DNA from: an uncultured Prevotellaceae bacterium
GTDB lineage: Bacteria > Bacteroidota > Bacteroidia > Bacteroidales > Muribaculaceae
DNA: 64,000 nt
Direction of reading: 5' to 3'
Assembly: GCA_900318205.1 (NCBI GenBank)
Contig: ONJS01000013.1
Span: 1-64,000 of the forward strand
Position numbers and translations under genes: made by a program. This document shows, one piece after another, positions 39,102 to 49,174 of the stretch (positions are counted from its first letter, which is position 1; every line of letters begins with the position of its first letter). The notes below the pieces were generated by a model. That model searched no databases. It had not been told where the DNA came from and saw only the letters and a list, made by a program, of their open reading frames with translations.

Positions 39102-41138
39102 TCAGGGCATTACAAGGGCTCCGTGTGTGGAGAGGTCATGTGTTTTAATTCCCAGGCTGTCGCACTCGTTCATCAGCCGTTCTTTCTCCTGCATGGCACC
39201 AGAAATGATGAGTCGGTCAAAGTGGTATAACTCCTTGAGTTTGGCGACTGTGCCGTGGTAGCGCTTGGTGATGATGATGTCGTCAACCCTGAGTGGATGC
39301 TGCGTTGTGGCACGTTTCCATGGACCACCGCCCACCGCCAGGATGCGACGGCCCATCAGGTGGGCGTGGGGTGGACGTATCATCGCGGCGCTAAGTGCGA
39401 TGGTGTCGCCCGTGGTGATGAATTGTAATTCCTGGATTTCATGCCGTGCGAGAAAACCGGCATAGTAGCGGGCAAACGAGATGGAATCGGTCTCTTCTTC
39501 ATCAGGCGTCCAAACGTAGCCCTTACCGTAGTCATAATACAGTACTGGTGTCGAGGAGAATGAGTTGAAGATGATCAGGCCCCGCCTCGGTGTTGTGAAG
39601 TCTTGCCACAATGAGTGGGCCAACATCAGCACCAGTACACATCCTGCCGCCAGCAGAAACCTGAAGTTGCGGCGGTAAATCCACAAGACGACAAGGACAA
39701 CCGTCACAAAATAGGCAACAACCCCAATGCTACTCACATACACGCCACTGACGTGTGACCCCGGGATGGCGTTGACTGCCGTGGTAACCCCGTGGATATA
39801 GCGGTAGATGCCGTCTATCAGCCAGTCCAAAAAGCTCCAACTCAGCCCGGCAGAAGTGACCAGAAGAAACAGCGCTCCCAGCACCATGAACACGGGTAAT
39901 ACAGGAAGAATCAACAGGTTGGAAATCACCGACATCAGCGAAATGGTGTGGAAATAATGTGCGCACAATGCCACCGTGGCAAGCATCGCCACAAGGGAGG
40001 TGATGACAGTGGATGTGATATAGTTGACCCAGTTGTAACGGTTCTTGAAGGCTTCGGGTAGCCTTGCGAACAGCAACACCGCCCCAACGGTGATGAAACT
40101 CAGCTGGAACCCAACACTATAGAGTGACGAGGGTGAGAACACGAGAATAATCAATGCCGCCAGTGCCAACGCATTGAGGGAAACTGACCGCCTGTAGAGG
40201 ATATAGGAGGTGAACACCATGCCAATCATCACCGTCGAACGGACAACACTGGGAGAAAGGCCGGTAAAAACGGCAAAGGCGATGATGGCCATCAGTGTAA
40301 TGGCAAGGCGCACCTTCTTCATGCGCAGGAAGTCGAGTGGGAAAAGCAGCCACCAGATGATGAGCGCGATAAATCCCACATGCAATCCGCTCAATGCCAG
40401 CACATGAGCGACTCCGGCAGCCGAGAATTCCTGCCTCGTGGCCTTGTCGATGATGCCGCTGTTTCCGAGCAGTAGGGCACAGACAAATTGTTGTGCTGCG
40501 GGTGACAGGCGTGAATTGAACACCCTAAGTTGCAGATTGCGCCTCACGTTGGCCATGCGTGTGGTCAGGGTGGGGGACTGCCCGATGCGTTTCAACTGTC
40601 CGAGTGGCAGGTGCTGCTGGTAACGGATGCCCTCGCTGTGCAGGAGAAATGCGGCATAGTCCATCTCATCGGGGTTGCCCAGGTTGCCCGTCTCGTCAAG
40701 TGCCGCCTGCCATGCGACAAGGTCGCCCGCCTGCATCCTGTAGTCACATCCGCGGGTCGATATCAGCACTTTACAGGGCGGTAATTGGCCGTCGAGCAGG
40801 TCAACCTTCATCTGCATCGAGAAGTCGGTATAATCCAGTTCGGCAATTCTCCCGGTGAGGATTCTTCCTGTGCGTTGGGCTTCGGTCAATTGTGGCGGGC
40901 AATGGATAATGGCTCCCAGCCATCCCAGTCCCATTGATACCACAGCGATAGGCAAGATGAAATAAGGTCGCCAGCGCAGTCGTCCCTGGGGTGACCTGGA
41001 ATTAACGATTAGCCACCGGTAAGCAATGATGGCAATAACAATCAATAGGGCAGGCATCCACCAGCAATGCCACATGTGGTGTGCAAGAATGCCCATCACA
41101 AACGGCACAAGGATACGCAAAACGGGGATGCGTGACAA
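39102..41138 (-). CDS. comEC: ComEC/Rec2 family DNA-uptake channel
   Basis: 678 residues. An N-terminal DUF4131 region with two to three spans is followed by the OB-fold-like extracellular loop (YTDFSMQMKVDLLDGQLPPCKVLIS). The competence domain (about 220-500) has the typical VAHVLALSGLHVGFIALIIW motif and about nine spans. A C-terminal soluble part without the full metallo-beta-lactamase HxHxDH motif closes the protein. It forms the inner-membrane channel for single-stranded DNA. It starts 44 bp after aroE and is probably co-transcribed. The shortened C-terminus is common in Bacteroidetes. Confidence 0.9.
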   Translation of the reverse strand: MSRIPVLRILVPFVMGILAHHMWHCWWMPALLIVIAIIAYRWLIVNSRSPQGRLRWRPYFILPIAVVSMGLGWLGAIIHCPPQLTEAQRTGRILTGRIAELDYTDFSMQMKVDLLDGQLPPCKVLISTRGCDYRMQAGDLVAWQAALDETGNLGNPDEMDYAAFLLHSEGIRYQQHLPLGQLKRIGQSPTLTTRMANVRRNLQLRVFNSRLSPAAQQFVCALLLGNSGIIDKATRQEFSAAGVAHVLALSGLHVGFIALIIWWLLFPLDFLRMKKVRLAITLMAIIAFAVFTGLSPSVVRSTVMIGMVFTSYILYRRSVSLNALALAALIILVFSPSSLYSVGFQLSFITVGAVLLFARLPEAFKNRYNWVNYITSTVITSLVAMLATVALCAHYFHTISLMSVISNLLILPVLPVFMVLGALFLLVTSAGLSWSFLDWLIDGIYRYIHGVTTAVNAIPGSHVSGVYVSSIGVVAYFVTVVLVVLWIYRRNFRFLLAAGCVLVLMLAHSLWQDFTTPRRGLIIFNSFSSTPVLYYDYGKGYVWTPDEEETDSISFARYYAGFLARHEIQELQFITTGDTIALSAAMIRPPHAHLMGRRILAVGGGPWKRATTQHPLRVDDIIITKRYHGTVAKLKELYHFDRLIISGAMQEKERLMNECDSLGIKTHDLSTHGALVMP

Positions 41139-41182
41139 GGGTCAGTGAATGATTAATGATGTGTGAATGATTTATAATCTGG

Positions 41183-41956
41183 TTATTCCCTTGTCCAGAT
41201 ATCGTAGGAATCAAAGGCCTGTAGCAACAACATCTCGATACCGTTCTTGGTGGCGGCACCATAGCGGGCCGAGTTTTTCATGAACAGCGTTTCCTCGGGG
41301 TTGTAGATCAGATCGTAGCACAGGTGGTCCTTGGTCAGGAACCGATAGGGAAAGTCAGGGCACTGGTCGTCATCAGGGTATTTGCCCAGGGGGGTGGCAT
41401 TGACGATGAGCGTGTGCTGTGCCACCATGGCACGTGTGATTTCTTCATACACCATCGTGTGTTCTGACTTGCGGCGTGAAACCAGCTGGACTTCTACGTC
41501 ATGACGGCGCAGGGCAGCGCAAACTGCCTTGGAGGCTCCTCCGGTACCCAGCACCATCGCCCGCTTGCGTTCCGGTGTCAACACGCCGCCCAGCGTATTG
41601 TCAAATCCTGCTACATCGCTGTTATAGCCTCTCAACTCCTTGAGCCTGCCGGTCTTCTTGTCACGGATGAAACGGATCACGTTGACGGCACCCACCTCGC
41701 GGGCATCGTCATCCATCGAGTCCAGATAAGCGATAACGGCTTCTTTGTATGGGGCAGTAACATTGAGCCCGTTCAAGTTGGGGTACTCGGCGATGATTTC
41801 CCACAACAGACCCAGGTCCTCGATCTCAAAGTTGATATATTGGGCGTCGATATCCTCGGTGGCGAACTTCTGGTTAAAGAAGTCCATCGAGAAAGAATGA
41901 ACCAGCGGATAGCCGATCAAGCCATACAGATTTTTGTATTCGAGTGGAGATTTCAT
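41183..41956 (-). CDS. aroE: shikimate dehydrogenase
   Basis: 257 residues. The substrate-binding NVTAPYKE (residues 65-72, catalytic Lys71) differs by one residue from the usual NVTxPxK with Pro after x. The NADP loop GTGGASKA (about 145-152), RGYNSDVAGF (about 128) and the closing MLLLQAFDSYDIW are intact. It reduces 3-dehydroshikimate to shikimate. First gene of an aroE-comEC unit, with a -7 box at 42027-42034. Confidence 0.93.
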   Translation of the reverse strand: MKSPLEYKNLYGLIGYPLVHSFSMDFFNQKFATEDIDAQYINFEIEDLGLLWEIIAEYPNLNGLNVTAPYKEAVIAYLDSMDDDAREVGAVNVIRFIRDKKTGRLKELRGYNSDVAGFDNTLGGVLTPERKRAMVLGTGGASKAVCAALRRHDVEVQLVSRRKSEHTMVYEEITRAMVAQHTLIVNATPLGKYPDDDQCPDFPYRFLTKDHLCYDLIYNPEETLFMKNSARYGAATKNGIEMLLLQAFDSYDIWTRE

Positions 41957-42026
41957 AACGTTTCAGTTTTTTAGCTTTTGGCAATAATCAGTTTTGCGAT
42001 ACAGCAACTGCTAATAGCTGAGGATG

Positions 42027-42034
42027 CAAAATTA
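42027..42034 (-). promoter_or_regulatory. -7 box of aroE
   Basis: The minus strand reads TAATTTTG about 71 bp upstream of the start at 41956. Confidence 0.6.
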
Positions 42035-42183
42035 CTCACAAATCTTGTAATAATCACCGAAAAAAGTGATTTTTTGACACAAAATCGTCATTTTTCTCTC
42101 TGATATTGTTTTCTGTAAGGCTTTTTGGGTCTTAAATAAGTTGAAAAATGAAAAAAAACCACCATTATTAGAGAACATTTTAG

Positions 42184-42191
42184 TAATTTTG
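42184..42191 (+). promoter_or_regulatory. -7 box of mlaD
   Basis: TAATTTTG about 36 bp upstream of the ATG at 42227. It is divergent from the aroE promoter. Confidence 0.6.
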
Positions 42192-42226
42192 CCGTTTATA
42201 AAGCGTATTATACAACAAAACAGGAT

Positions 42227-43129
42227 ATGAAGTTTTTGAACAAGAACGTCAAGATCGCGCTCACAGTGATTGTGGGCCTCGCCCTGCTCTATTGGGGCAT
42301 CAATTATCTTAAGGGTGTTAATCTGTTGACACCGGCCAATTCGTTTTATACCGAAGTCGAGAGTACCGAGGGCTTGCTGACGGGTGCTCCCATCACGGTC
42401 AATGGCTTCCAGGTAGGACAAGTAAGAGACATTAACTATGACTATGACAAACATAAAATCTCGGTCATGCTCTCCATGAACAAGGAGATGAAGATTCCCG
42501 AGGGCAGTACTGTGACGATGGTTTCAGGACTCCTGGGTGGAACGTCACTTGTGCTCAACCTGGGTAAAGGCCCTGACATGAAACCGGGCTCCGTCATCCC
42601 TACCTTTAAGGAAGCGGGATTGATGGACAATGTGACCGACAACATTATGCCCATGGTGTCCAATGTCATGCCCAAGGTTGACTCCATCATGACCAACATC
42701 AATGGCCTGACCGGTGACCCAGCATTGGCAGCTGCCCTGGCAAGGCTCGACGGCATTACACGACAGCTCCAGATCAGTGCCCAGCAACTCACCGTGTTGA
42801 TGAACAACCTCAACCGTAGCGTGCCGGGTCTGATGAACAATGTCAATGGCATCACGACCAATTTGACGGGTGCGACGGGCAACCTGACTGACCTCTCGGC
42901 TTCTCTCAAGGAAATGCCCATCGACGAGACTATGACCAAGCTCAACAACACGCTTGCCAACCTCGAGGCCCTGAGCCAGCAGCTCAACGACAAGAACTCG
43001 ACGCTGGGTAAGGTCGTGAACGATCGCGAACTCTATGATAACGCCAACCATGCCATTGCCAGCCTTGACTCGCTGCTGACCGATATCAAGGCCAATCCTA
43101 AGCGTTACATCAATATAAAAGTATTCTGA
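42227..43129 (+). CDS. mlaD: MlaD/MCE-domain lipid transport protein
   Basis: 300 residues. An N-terminal membrane anchor (VKIALTVIVGLALLYWGINYL) is followed by an MCE domain (about 36-115: FYTEVESTEGLLTGAPITVNGFQVGQVRDINYD). A long amphipathic helical tail (about 140-290) holds TKLNNTLANLEALSQQLND repeats, as in MlaD proteins that build periplasmic tubes. It should bind phospholipids for MlaE and MlaF, which lie 12 kb upstream. It has its own promoter and terminator. Confidence 0.9.
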   Translation: MKFLNKNVKIALTVIVGLALLYWGINYLKGVNLLTPANSFYTEVESTEGLLTGAPITVNGFQVGQVRDINYDYDKHKISVMLSMNKEMKIPEGSTVTMVSGLLGGTSLVLNLGKGPDMKPGSVIPTFKEAGLMDNVTDNIMPMVSNVMPKVDSIMTNINGLTGDPALAAALARLDGITRQLQISAQQLTVLMNNLNRSVPGLMNNVNGITTNLTGATGNLTDLSASLKEMPIDETMTKLNNTLANLEALSQQLNDKNSTLGKVVNDRELYDNANHAIASLDSLLTDIKANPKRYINIKVF

Positions 43130-43201
43130 TCATGGTAACATCTTCTATTCCAGTCAAGCAAACCGGAAGGGTCCGGAATTTGACCTGAATAGACTGCATA
43201 A

Positions 43202-43240
43202 AAATCTTATTTGGACTCGGTCTAAATAAGATTTTTTTTT
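43202..43240 (+). terminator. terminator of mlaD
   Basis: AAATCTTATTT (43202-43212) pairs with AAATAAGATTT (43224-43234), followed by T6 (a nine-T run in all). It is a very clear rho-independent terminator 73 bp after the stop codon. Confidence 0.9.
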
Positions 43241-43549
43241 AAAATTACTGTTTTCGGGATTTACATTTTCAAACCCTTGAATTAACAGCGCTTTGCGAGT
43301 GTGACAACGTAAACACGAAAACAATAAGAGTAGTTTAATCCACTGATAATCAAATGATTCATAATAATTGCATATCGTGAAAGACTGACTTTTTATCGTT
43401 GAATTGTAACCCTTTGTTTTTCAACATTATTACAGTTCAAACGAAATTTCCAAATTTTTTGGGCATTTTTTTATAAGAAATTATTGACCGAAATTTGTAC
43501 AGCTAAAAAGCGCTATACAAACAACCATTACTAATAGAAAATATAGAAA
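43241..43549 (+). other. AT-rich region upstream of dnaA
   Basis: 309 bp, AT-rich, with no gene. I looked for DnaA boxes (TTWTNCACA) and found no cluster; TTTAATCCACTGA at about 43335 is only a partial match. The region may contain the dnaA promoter, but no TAnnTTTG box is clear. It is not called as oriC. Confidence 0.4.
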
Positions 43550-44953
43550 ATGTTTAACGTTGCACAACAGTGGAACCGTTGCCTTGACGTCATCAAGGCA
43601 AACCTCCCGGCCGAGCAGTTCAATGCTTGGTTCGCTCCCATTGTTGCCGTTGACTATGACCAGGAAAACAATCGTGTGACGCTCAAAGCTCCATCGCAGT
43701 TCTATGTAGAGAAGCTTGAGGACCGATATTTCAACATCCTTAAATTGGCGCTTAAGAAAGAGTTCGGCGAAAACGTCAAGCTCACCTATAATTATAATGT
43801 GGTGCGTGGCGACAATGCCAGCTTAGTAGAGCAGAACGAGGACAACTCGAGTGCTCGTCTCAAGCAAGAACTCAAGATTCGCAAGCCCAATGTCGGTAAT
43901 CCCTTTGAACGTCAAGACATGCTCGACGAGATTGATCCGCAACTCAACCCGAGATACACCTTTGAGAATTACTGCGCCAGCATGAGCAACAAGCTCGCTG
44001 TCAGCGTGGCTGACGCCATCGCATCGCATCCCGAGGTGAAGACCTACAATCCGTTCTTCGTCTTCGGTACGACTGGTGTGGGCAAGACCCACCTGCTGCA
44101 GGCCATCGGTATCAAGCTCAAGGAGGACAATCCGCGCATGAGGGTGCTCTATGTCACCGCCAGAGTTTTTGAGAATCAGTACACGACTGCAGTTTTGCAG
44201 AAGAAAGTCAACGACTTCATCAATTTTTATCAGAGCATTGACGTGCTCTTGCTTGACGACATCCAGGAATTTGCAGGTAAGGAGAAGACCCAGAACACGT
44301 TCTTCCACATCTTCAACCATCTGCACCAGCATCAGCGTCAGCTCGTTTTGTCCAGTGATTGCCGCCCGAGTGACCTCGACGGTATGGTACCCAGGCTCAT
44401 TTCCCGCTTCAAGTGGGGCATGACCGTGGAGCTGGAAAAACCTGACTATGACCTGCGCCGCAAGTTCCTTGCCATGAAGGCTGCTCAGGATGGACTCACC
44501 ATCAGTGACGACGTGCTGGACTTCATCGCCACTAACGTGACCGAAAACGTTCGCGAGCTCGAGGGTGTCATGGTAGCCCTGCTTGCCCACGCCACCATGC
44601 TGGAGCAGGATATCACCATCGACCTGGCACGCAGCGTCATCGGTAATACCGTCAAGGTGAGCCAGCGTCAATTGACCTTTGAGATGATTGCCGAGACGGT
44701 AGCCAAGTATTATAACTTGTCAACCGACCTGATCTATGGCAAGTCGCGCAAGCGTGAAATCAGCGATGCCCGTCAGCTGGTGATGTATCTGGCCAAGAAC
44801 GAAGCACAGATGTCTTCGCCCAGCATTGGAGCAAAGCTTGACCGTACCCATGCCACCGTGCTCCATGCCTGCATCCAGATCAAGCAGCGCATGGACATTG
44901 AGAAGGAATTCTCACGCGAGGTACAAGACATCACAGCCAGGCTCACACAGTAG
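43550..44953 (+). CDS. dnaA: chromosomal replication initiator DnaA
   Basis: 467 residues. N-terminal domain I (WNRCLDVIKANLPAEQFNAWFAPIV); Walker A GTTGVGKT (173-180), Walker B VLLLDDIQEF, sensor 1 LSSDCRPSDL and the C-terminal DNA-binding domain with DRTHATVLHAC, the DnaA signature. It opens the replication origin and regulates initiation. It ends in a cluster of hairpins shared with the leftward TPR gene. No dnaN follows, so the classic dnaA-dnaN neighbourhood is not present. Confidence 0.96.
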   Translation: MFNVAQQWNRCLDVIKANLPAEQFNAWFAPIVAVDYDQENNRVTLKAPSQFYVEKLEDRYFNILKLALKKEFGENVKLTYNYNVVRGDNASLVEQNEDNSSARLKQELKIRKPNVGNPFERQDMLDEIDPQLNPRYTFENYCASMSNKLAVSVADAIASHPEVKTYNPFFVFGTTGVGKTHLLQAIGIKLKEDNPRMRVLYVTARVFENQYTTAVLQKKVNDFINFYQSIDVLLLDDIQEFAGKEKTQNTFFHIFNHLHQHQRQLVLSSDCRPSDLDGMVPRLISRFKWGMTVELEKPDYDLRRKFLAMKAAQDGLTISDDVLDFIATNVTENVRELEGVMVALLAHATMLEQDITIDLARSVIGNTVKVSQRQLTFEMIAETVAKYYNLSTDLIYGKSRKREISDARQLVMYLAKNEAQMSSPSIGAKLDRTHATVLHACIQIKQRMDIEKEFSREVQDITARLTQ

Positions 44954-44989
44954 GCCGTGGCTGGTGAATAAAAGGAATTGGTAACTAAG

Positions 44990-45028
44990 GGGGGGTGAAC
45001 CTGCAATTGATGCAATGGTTCACCCCCC
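44990..45028 (+). terminator. terminator of dnaA, first hairpin
   Basis: GGGGGGTGAACC (44990-45001) pairs with GGTTCACCCCCC (45017-45028) around a 15-nt loop. It begins 37 bp after the dnaA stop. Confidence 0.7.
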
Positions 45029-45045
45029 TCGCTTATGATAGCCCC

Positions 45046-45076
45046 GGGGTGCACTGACCTCCGGCCAGTGCACCCC
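45046..45076. terminator. second hairpin between dnaA and the TPR gene
   Basis: GGGGTGCACTG (45046-45056) pairs with CAGTGCACCCC (45066-45076). Its left flank reads GCCCCGGGG, so a longer structure is possible. No T tract on either side. Confidence 0.5.
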
Positions 45077-45085
45077 AGGAATGCA

Positions 45086-45119
45086 AAAAAAAGAGCGGTG
45101 AGGTCGTTCCCCACCGCTC
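45086..45119 (-). terminator. terminator of the leftward TPR gene
   Basis: GAGCGGTG (45093-45100) pairs with CACCGCTC (45112-45119) and is followed on the minus strand by a CTTTTTTTT run. It lies 26 bp after the stop at 45145. Confidence 0.8.
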
Positions 45120-45144
45120 GTCGTTAATTGTTATTCAATCTTGT

Positions 45145-46284
45145 TTACTTCACACCCATGATCTCAAACTTGTACAGGATGTCGTCAAGCACGTTCTTGG
45201 CCTTCTTGTCATCGGGGTTGGTGTTCAGGTCGATGGCCTTCTGCAAGAACGGGATAGCCTCGTCATAGATGGGCTTGATCTTGGGGAGCAGTTCCTTGTT
45301 GGTGGCGTTGGGATTATCATCGATAATCTTCTGTGCCTGCAGGTAGAGGCAGCGACCAACATCAAAGAATGCGTTGGCATAATCGGGAGCAACCTCAGCA
45401 GCCTTGCGGTAGTAGGGAAGAGCAGCATCCACGCCACTTACCAGCTCGGTAGTGAAGCCCTTGATGTCATGCAGGGTACCGTTCATGGGGTCATCCTTCA
45501 AGGCGTTGTCGATAAAGCTGTTGGCCTTGTCATACTCGCTCTTGTCAAGCATGCCCTGAATCATGTTGGCCAGAGCAGAGGTCTGGAAGTCAACGATGTT
45601 GTTGTCGGTGTAACCCAGCTTGCGGGCCTTCTCGAGGCTGTGATATGCATTCTCAAAGTCCTGAATCTGGTACTGTGAGTAGCCCTGATAGAAACGAACC
45701 TCGGCCAGGATGTCGTCGGCGGGAGTTACGCCCTGTGCCACAGCAAAGGGTGAAGTTGACAGGTCGGCATAGTTGCCAAAGGCAGCAGCAGCGTTTGCCC
45801 AGTCATTTGCCTGCAGGAAGATGTTACCCACGTTGGCAATGTCATTCAGGTGAGTGGTAAGGGCACCGATGATTTCCTTGCTATATTTGGTCTTCACCTT
45901 CTTGCTGCCATCCTTGTTGAGCTTGGGGGCACCGTTCTTGTCCACCTCAACAACACTGTCCAGAGGCAGGGCCTTCTGATAGTATTGATAAGCGAGGGTC
46001 AAGGCCTCGGCCATATCCTTGTCTTCAACAGGCTGCTTCATCAGCTTAGCCTCATACAGCTTGTCATAGAGACCAAAGGCGGCCTTACCGGCGGTGTACC
46101 AAGTCAGCACGTCGTTGGCACTCTCAGCATTGGTGAGGGCGGGCTCAATCTGCTCAAGAACGGTCATCAGGTCCATAGGATTGGCTGATGCAGCCTTCTT
46201 GGCGAGATCTTTAACGAGGCTCATCTGAGCCGATGCGCCGAACGCCATCATGATGGCTGCGGCAAAAAGAATCATTTTTTTCAT
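45145..46284 (-). CDS. periplasmic tetratricopeptide-repeat protein
   Basis: 379 residues from the ATG at 46284, starting MKKMILFAAAIMMAFGASA, a cleavable signal peptide. About six TPR-like helix pairs follow: ANVGNIFLQANDWANAAAAFGNYADLS, LAEVRFYQGYSQYQIQDFENAYHSLEKARKLG, ANSFIDNALKDDPMNGTLHDIKGF and DAALPYYRKAAEVAPDYANAFFDVGRCLYLQAQ. Such proteins scaffold envelope complexes in Bacteroidetes. It lies 31 bp downstream of gyrA on the same strand and probably shares its transcript. Confidence 0.85.
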   Translation of the reverse strand: MKKMILFAAAIMMAFGASAQMSLVKDLAKKAASANPMDLMTVLEQIEPALTNAESANDVLTWYTAGKAAFGLYDKLYEAKLMKQPVEDKDMAEALTLAYQYYQKALPLDSVVEVDKNGAPKLNKDGSKKVKTKYSKEIIGALTTHLNDIANVGNIFLQANDWANAAAAFGNYADLSTSPFAVAQGVTPADDILAEVRFYQGYSQYQIQDFENAYHSLEKARKLGYTDNNIVDFQTSALANMIQGMLDKSEYDKANSFIDNALKDDPMNGTLHDIKGFTTELVSGVDAALPYYRKAAEVAPDYANAFFDVGRCLYLQAQKIIDDNPNATNKELLPKIKPIYDEAIPFLQKAIDLNTNPDDKKAKNVLDDILYKFEIMGVK

Positions 46285-46315
46285 TTTTCTTAACAATTAA
46301 ATCAGTTTATAATGT

Positions 46316-48886
46316 TTATTCGTTCTCGTTTTGTTGGTTCTCAGAATTCTCAGTGTTCTCGGTGTTCTCAGAGTTTTCAGGAAGCTCAGAGTTTTCCGGG
46401 ATATTCTCGTTGAATGCGTCGCGTACGCTCTCCTCGTCGGTCGTCTCGGGCTCGGTATCTACCTTGCAAACGCTTGCTATTTCGTCGTTTTTCTTCTCAA
46501 GGTTGATGAGTCTAACGCCCTGGGTGGCGCGTCCTACGACACGCAGTGAGCTAACGCGTAGCCTGATGGCGATGCCGCTCTTGTTGATGATGACAAGGTC
46601 GTTATCGTCGTTCACATTCTTAATTGCAATTAGCTTGCCAGTCTTGGGCGTAATGTTAATTGTTTTAACACCTTTACCGCCGCGGTTGGTCACGCGGTAG
46701 TCATCAAGGGCGCTGCGTTTGCCCATACCTTGCTCCGAAACGACGAGGACGTCGTCGCGGGTGTTGGCGCGCATGCAGATCATGCCGATGACCTCATCGC
46801 CCTCGCTCAGGGTCATACCCTTAACACCGGTAGCAGTGCGGCCCATGGCGCGTACCTTGGTCTCCGGGAAGCGGATGGCGTAGCCCTTGCTGTTGGCCAG
46901 GATTACCTCGCTGTTACCCTCGGTGAGGATGGCGCCAACGAGCTGGTCGTCTTCGGCAATGTTCAGGGCACGTACACCGTTGGCACGGGGACGAGAGTAG
47001 GCACTCAGGCTTGTGCGCTTGACGATACCGTTCTTGGTGGCAAATACTATATAATGTGACTGGTTATATTCGGGATCGGTCAGTGCTGTAGCACGGACGA
47101 AGGCCATGATGCGGTTCTCGGCATCCAGGTTCAGCAGGTTCTGGATAGCGCGGCCCTTGCTGTTCTTGGTGCCCTCGGGAATTTCAAACACGCGCAGCCA
47201 GAAGCAGCGACCCGTGGCAGTGAAGAACAACATATAATTATGGTTGGTGGCTTCATAGACATACTCGATGAAGTCCTCATCACGTGTGTCACTGCCCTTG
47301 GCGCCCACGCCGCCACGTGCCTGGGCACGGTATTCCTTCAGCGGGGTGCGCTTGATATAACCGAAGTGGGAGATGGTGATGATCATGGGATCGTCGCTGT
47401 AGAAGTCCTCAGCGTTCATCTCCTCACTGGAATAAACGATTTGGGTACGGCGCTCGTCGCCGAATTTTTCCTTCACCTCGAGCAATTCCTCCTCGATGAC
47501 CTTGCGGCACTCGGCGGGATCGTCAAGGATGGCCTGCAGGTGCTCGATGGTCTTGCGCACCTCAGCCAACTCGTTGTGCAGCTTCTCCTGCTCCAAGCCG
47601 GTGAGCTGGCGCAGACGCATCTCGACGATGGCGCGGGCCTGGATCTCGGTGAGGCTGAAGCGCTCACACAGGTGCTGGATAGCGTGCTCGGTCGAGTCGC
47701 TGCTCTTGATGATGGCGATCACCTCGTCGATATTGTCGCTGGCGATGATCAGGCCTTCCAGGATGTGGGCACGCTCCTTGGCCTTCTTGAGGTCATACTT
47801 GGTGCGGCGGATGACCACATCGTGGCGGTGTTCCAGGAAGTAGTGCAACAGTTCCTTGAGGTTGAGCAGCATGGGACGGCCGTTGACCAGACACACGTTG
47901 TTCACACTGAAGGATGACTGCAGCTCGGTCATCTTGTAGAGCTTGTTCAGCAATACGTTGGGATTGAAGTCCTTCTTCACGTCGATGACGATGCGCATAC
48001 CGTGGCGGTCGCTCTCGTCGTTGATGTCGGCAATGCCTTCGATCTTCTTCTCCTCGACCAGGCGGGCGATATTCTCGATCAGGTCCTTCTTGTTGACGTT
48101 GTAAGGAATCTCGTTGACCACGATGCGCTCGTGGTTGTGCTCTGTCTCAATCTCGGCCTTGGCACGAACGACAATACGGCCGCGACCGGTCTCAAAGGCG
48201 TCTCTCACGCCCTGATAACCGTAGATGATACCGCCGGTGGGGAAGTCGGGGGCCTTGATGTAGTTCATCAGGTCGCTCACTTCCATCTCGGGATCCTCGA
48301 GCAGAGCAAGGCAGCCGTCGATACACTCGCCCAGGTTGTGCGGTGCCATGTTGGTTGCCATACCGACTGCGATACCCGTTGCTCCGTTCACCAGCAGGTT
48401 GGGGATGCGGGTGGGCAGTACTGAGGGCTCCTCAAGGGTGTTGTCAAAGTTGGGCACGAAGTCCACGGTGTCCTTGTCCATGTCCTCCATCATGCTCTCG
48501 CCCATCTTGTCGAGGCGAACCTCGGTATAACGCATGGCAGCAGGGCTGTCACCATCTACCGAGCCGAAGTTACCTTGGCCGTCAACCAGCGGGTAGCGCA
48601 TAGCCCATTCCTGAGCCAGGCGGACCATGGCAAAGTAAACCGACGAATCGCCGTGGGGATGGTATTTACCAAGCACGTCACCCACGATACGGGCCGATTT
48701 CTTGTAGGGGGCATTGGAGTAGTTGCGCAACTTGTCCATGCCATAGAGTACCCTGCGGTGCACCGGCTTGAAGCCGTCGCGCACATCGGGTAGCGCACGC
48801 GAAACGATGACCGACATCGAATAATCGATGTAACTGGACTTCATTTCGTTTTCAATGTTGATCTCTAAAATTCGATCGTTCTCCAT
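46316..48886 (-). CDS. gyrA: DNA gyrase subunit A
   Basis: 856 residues. Active-site Tyr120 in [10 protein letters not shown]. In the quinolone region [17 protein letters not shown], Ser81 corresponds to E. coli Ser83 and Phe85 to Asp87; Phe there is probably lineage-normal. The C-terminal domain holds six beta-pinwheel blades, with the GyrA box as [11 protein letters not shown] near residue 535, followed by a disordered tail from about residue 825 rich in Glu, Asn and Ser ([20 protein letters not shown]). It introduces negative supercoils with GyrB. The -7 box TATTTTTG is at 48983-48990. Confidence 0.96.
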   Translation of the reverse strand: MENDRILEINIENEMKSSYIDYSMSVIVSRALPDVRDGFKPVHRRVLYGMDKLRNYSNAPYKKSARIVGDVLGKYHPHGDSSVYFAMVRLAQEWAMRYPLVDGQGNFGSVDGDSPAAMRYTEVRLDKMGESMMEDMDKDTVDFVPNFDNTLEEPSVLPTRIPNLLVNGATGIAVGMATNMAPHNLGECIDGCLALLEDPEMEVSDLMNYIKAPDFPTGGIIYGYQGVRDAFETGRGRIVVRAKAEIETEHNHERIVVNEIPYNVNKKDLIENIARLVEEKKIEGIADINDESDRHGMRIVIDVKKDFNPNVLLNKLYKMTELQSSFSVNNVCLVNGRPMLLNLKELLHYFLEHRHDVVIRRTKYDLKKAKERAHILEGLIIASDNIDEVIAIIKSSDSTEHAIQHLCERFSLTEIQARAIVEMRLRQLTGLEQEKLHNELAEVRKTIEHLQAILDDPAECRKVIEEELLEVKEKFGDERRTQIVYSSEEMNAEDFYSDDPMIITISHFGYIKRTPLKEYRAQARGGVGAKGSDTRDEDFIEYVYEATNHNYMLFFTATGRCFWLRVFEIPEGTKNSKGRAIQNLLNLDAENRIMAFVRATALTDPEYNQSHYIVFATKNGIVKRTSLSAYSRPRANGVRALNIAEDDQLVGAILTEGNSEVILANSKGYAIRFPETKVRAMGRTATGVKGMTLSEGDEVIGMICMRANTRDDVLVVSEQGMGKRSALDDYRVTNRGGKGVKTINITPKTGKLIAIKNVNDDNDLVIINKSGIAIRLRVSSLRVVGRATQGVRLINLEKKNDEIASVCKVDTEPETTDEESVRDAFNENIPENSELPENSENTENTENSENQQNENE

Positions 48887-48982
48887 TTGTATTTTTACTT
48901 TTTAAATCTGTTACGGACACCGCACCGCAGGCTAATCTTTGCCCCAGGCTAGCACGAGTGCCACGATTTTAGGTTTAACTTA

Positions 48983-48990
48983 CAAAAATA
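48983..48990 (-). promoter_or_regulatory. -7 box of gyrA
   Basis: The minus strand reads TATTTTTG about 97 bp upstream of the start. Confidence 0.45.
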
Positions 48991-49086
48991 CGTATAATTT
49001 CTTACATGGCAATCCGTTTTGCGCACTTTTTGACTGAATTGTCGATAAAACGTTTAATTGTCCTTTAATTAAACTGATTAAAAGGC

Positions 49087-49133
49087 AAAAAAACGGCACA
49101 AACAACATTTTCATGCTTCTGTTGTTTGTGCCG
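49087..49133 (-). terminator. terminator of the OMP-barrel operon
   Basis: CGGCACAAACAAC (49094-49106) pairs with GTTGTTTGTGCCG (49121-49133), 13 perfect base pairs, followed on the minus strand by seven T. It lies about 40 bp after the stop at 49175. Confidence 0.85.
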
Positions 49134-49174
49134 CTGTTTGTTCAGCAAGTTGTATGAATCAGTCAGGCAACTGC

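Noticed and set aside
43241..43549. Possible chromosomal origin upstream of dnaA
   Set aside because: No cluster of DnaA boxes and no strand-bias switch of the genes across the site; dnaA location alone is not enough in this phylum.
46541..46680. Quinolone-resistance change in GyrA
   Set aside because: Ser81 (E. coli Ser83) is the sensitive form; Phe85 in place of Asp87 seems to be the normal residue of the lineage, so no resistance is claimed.
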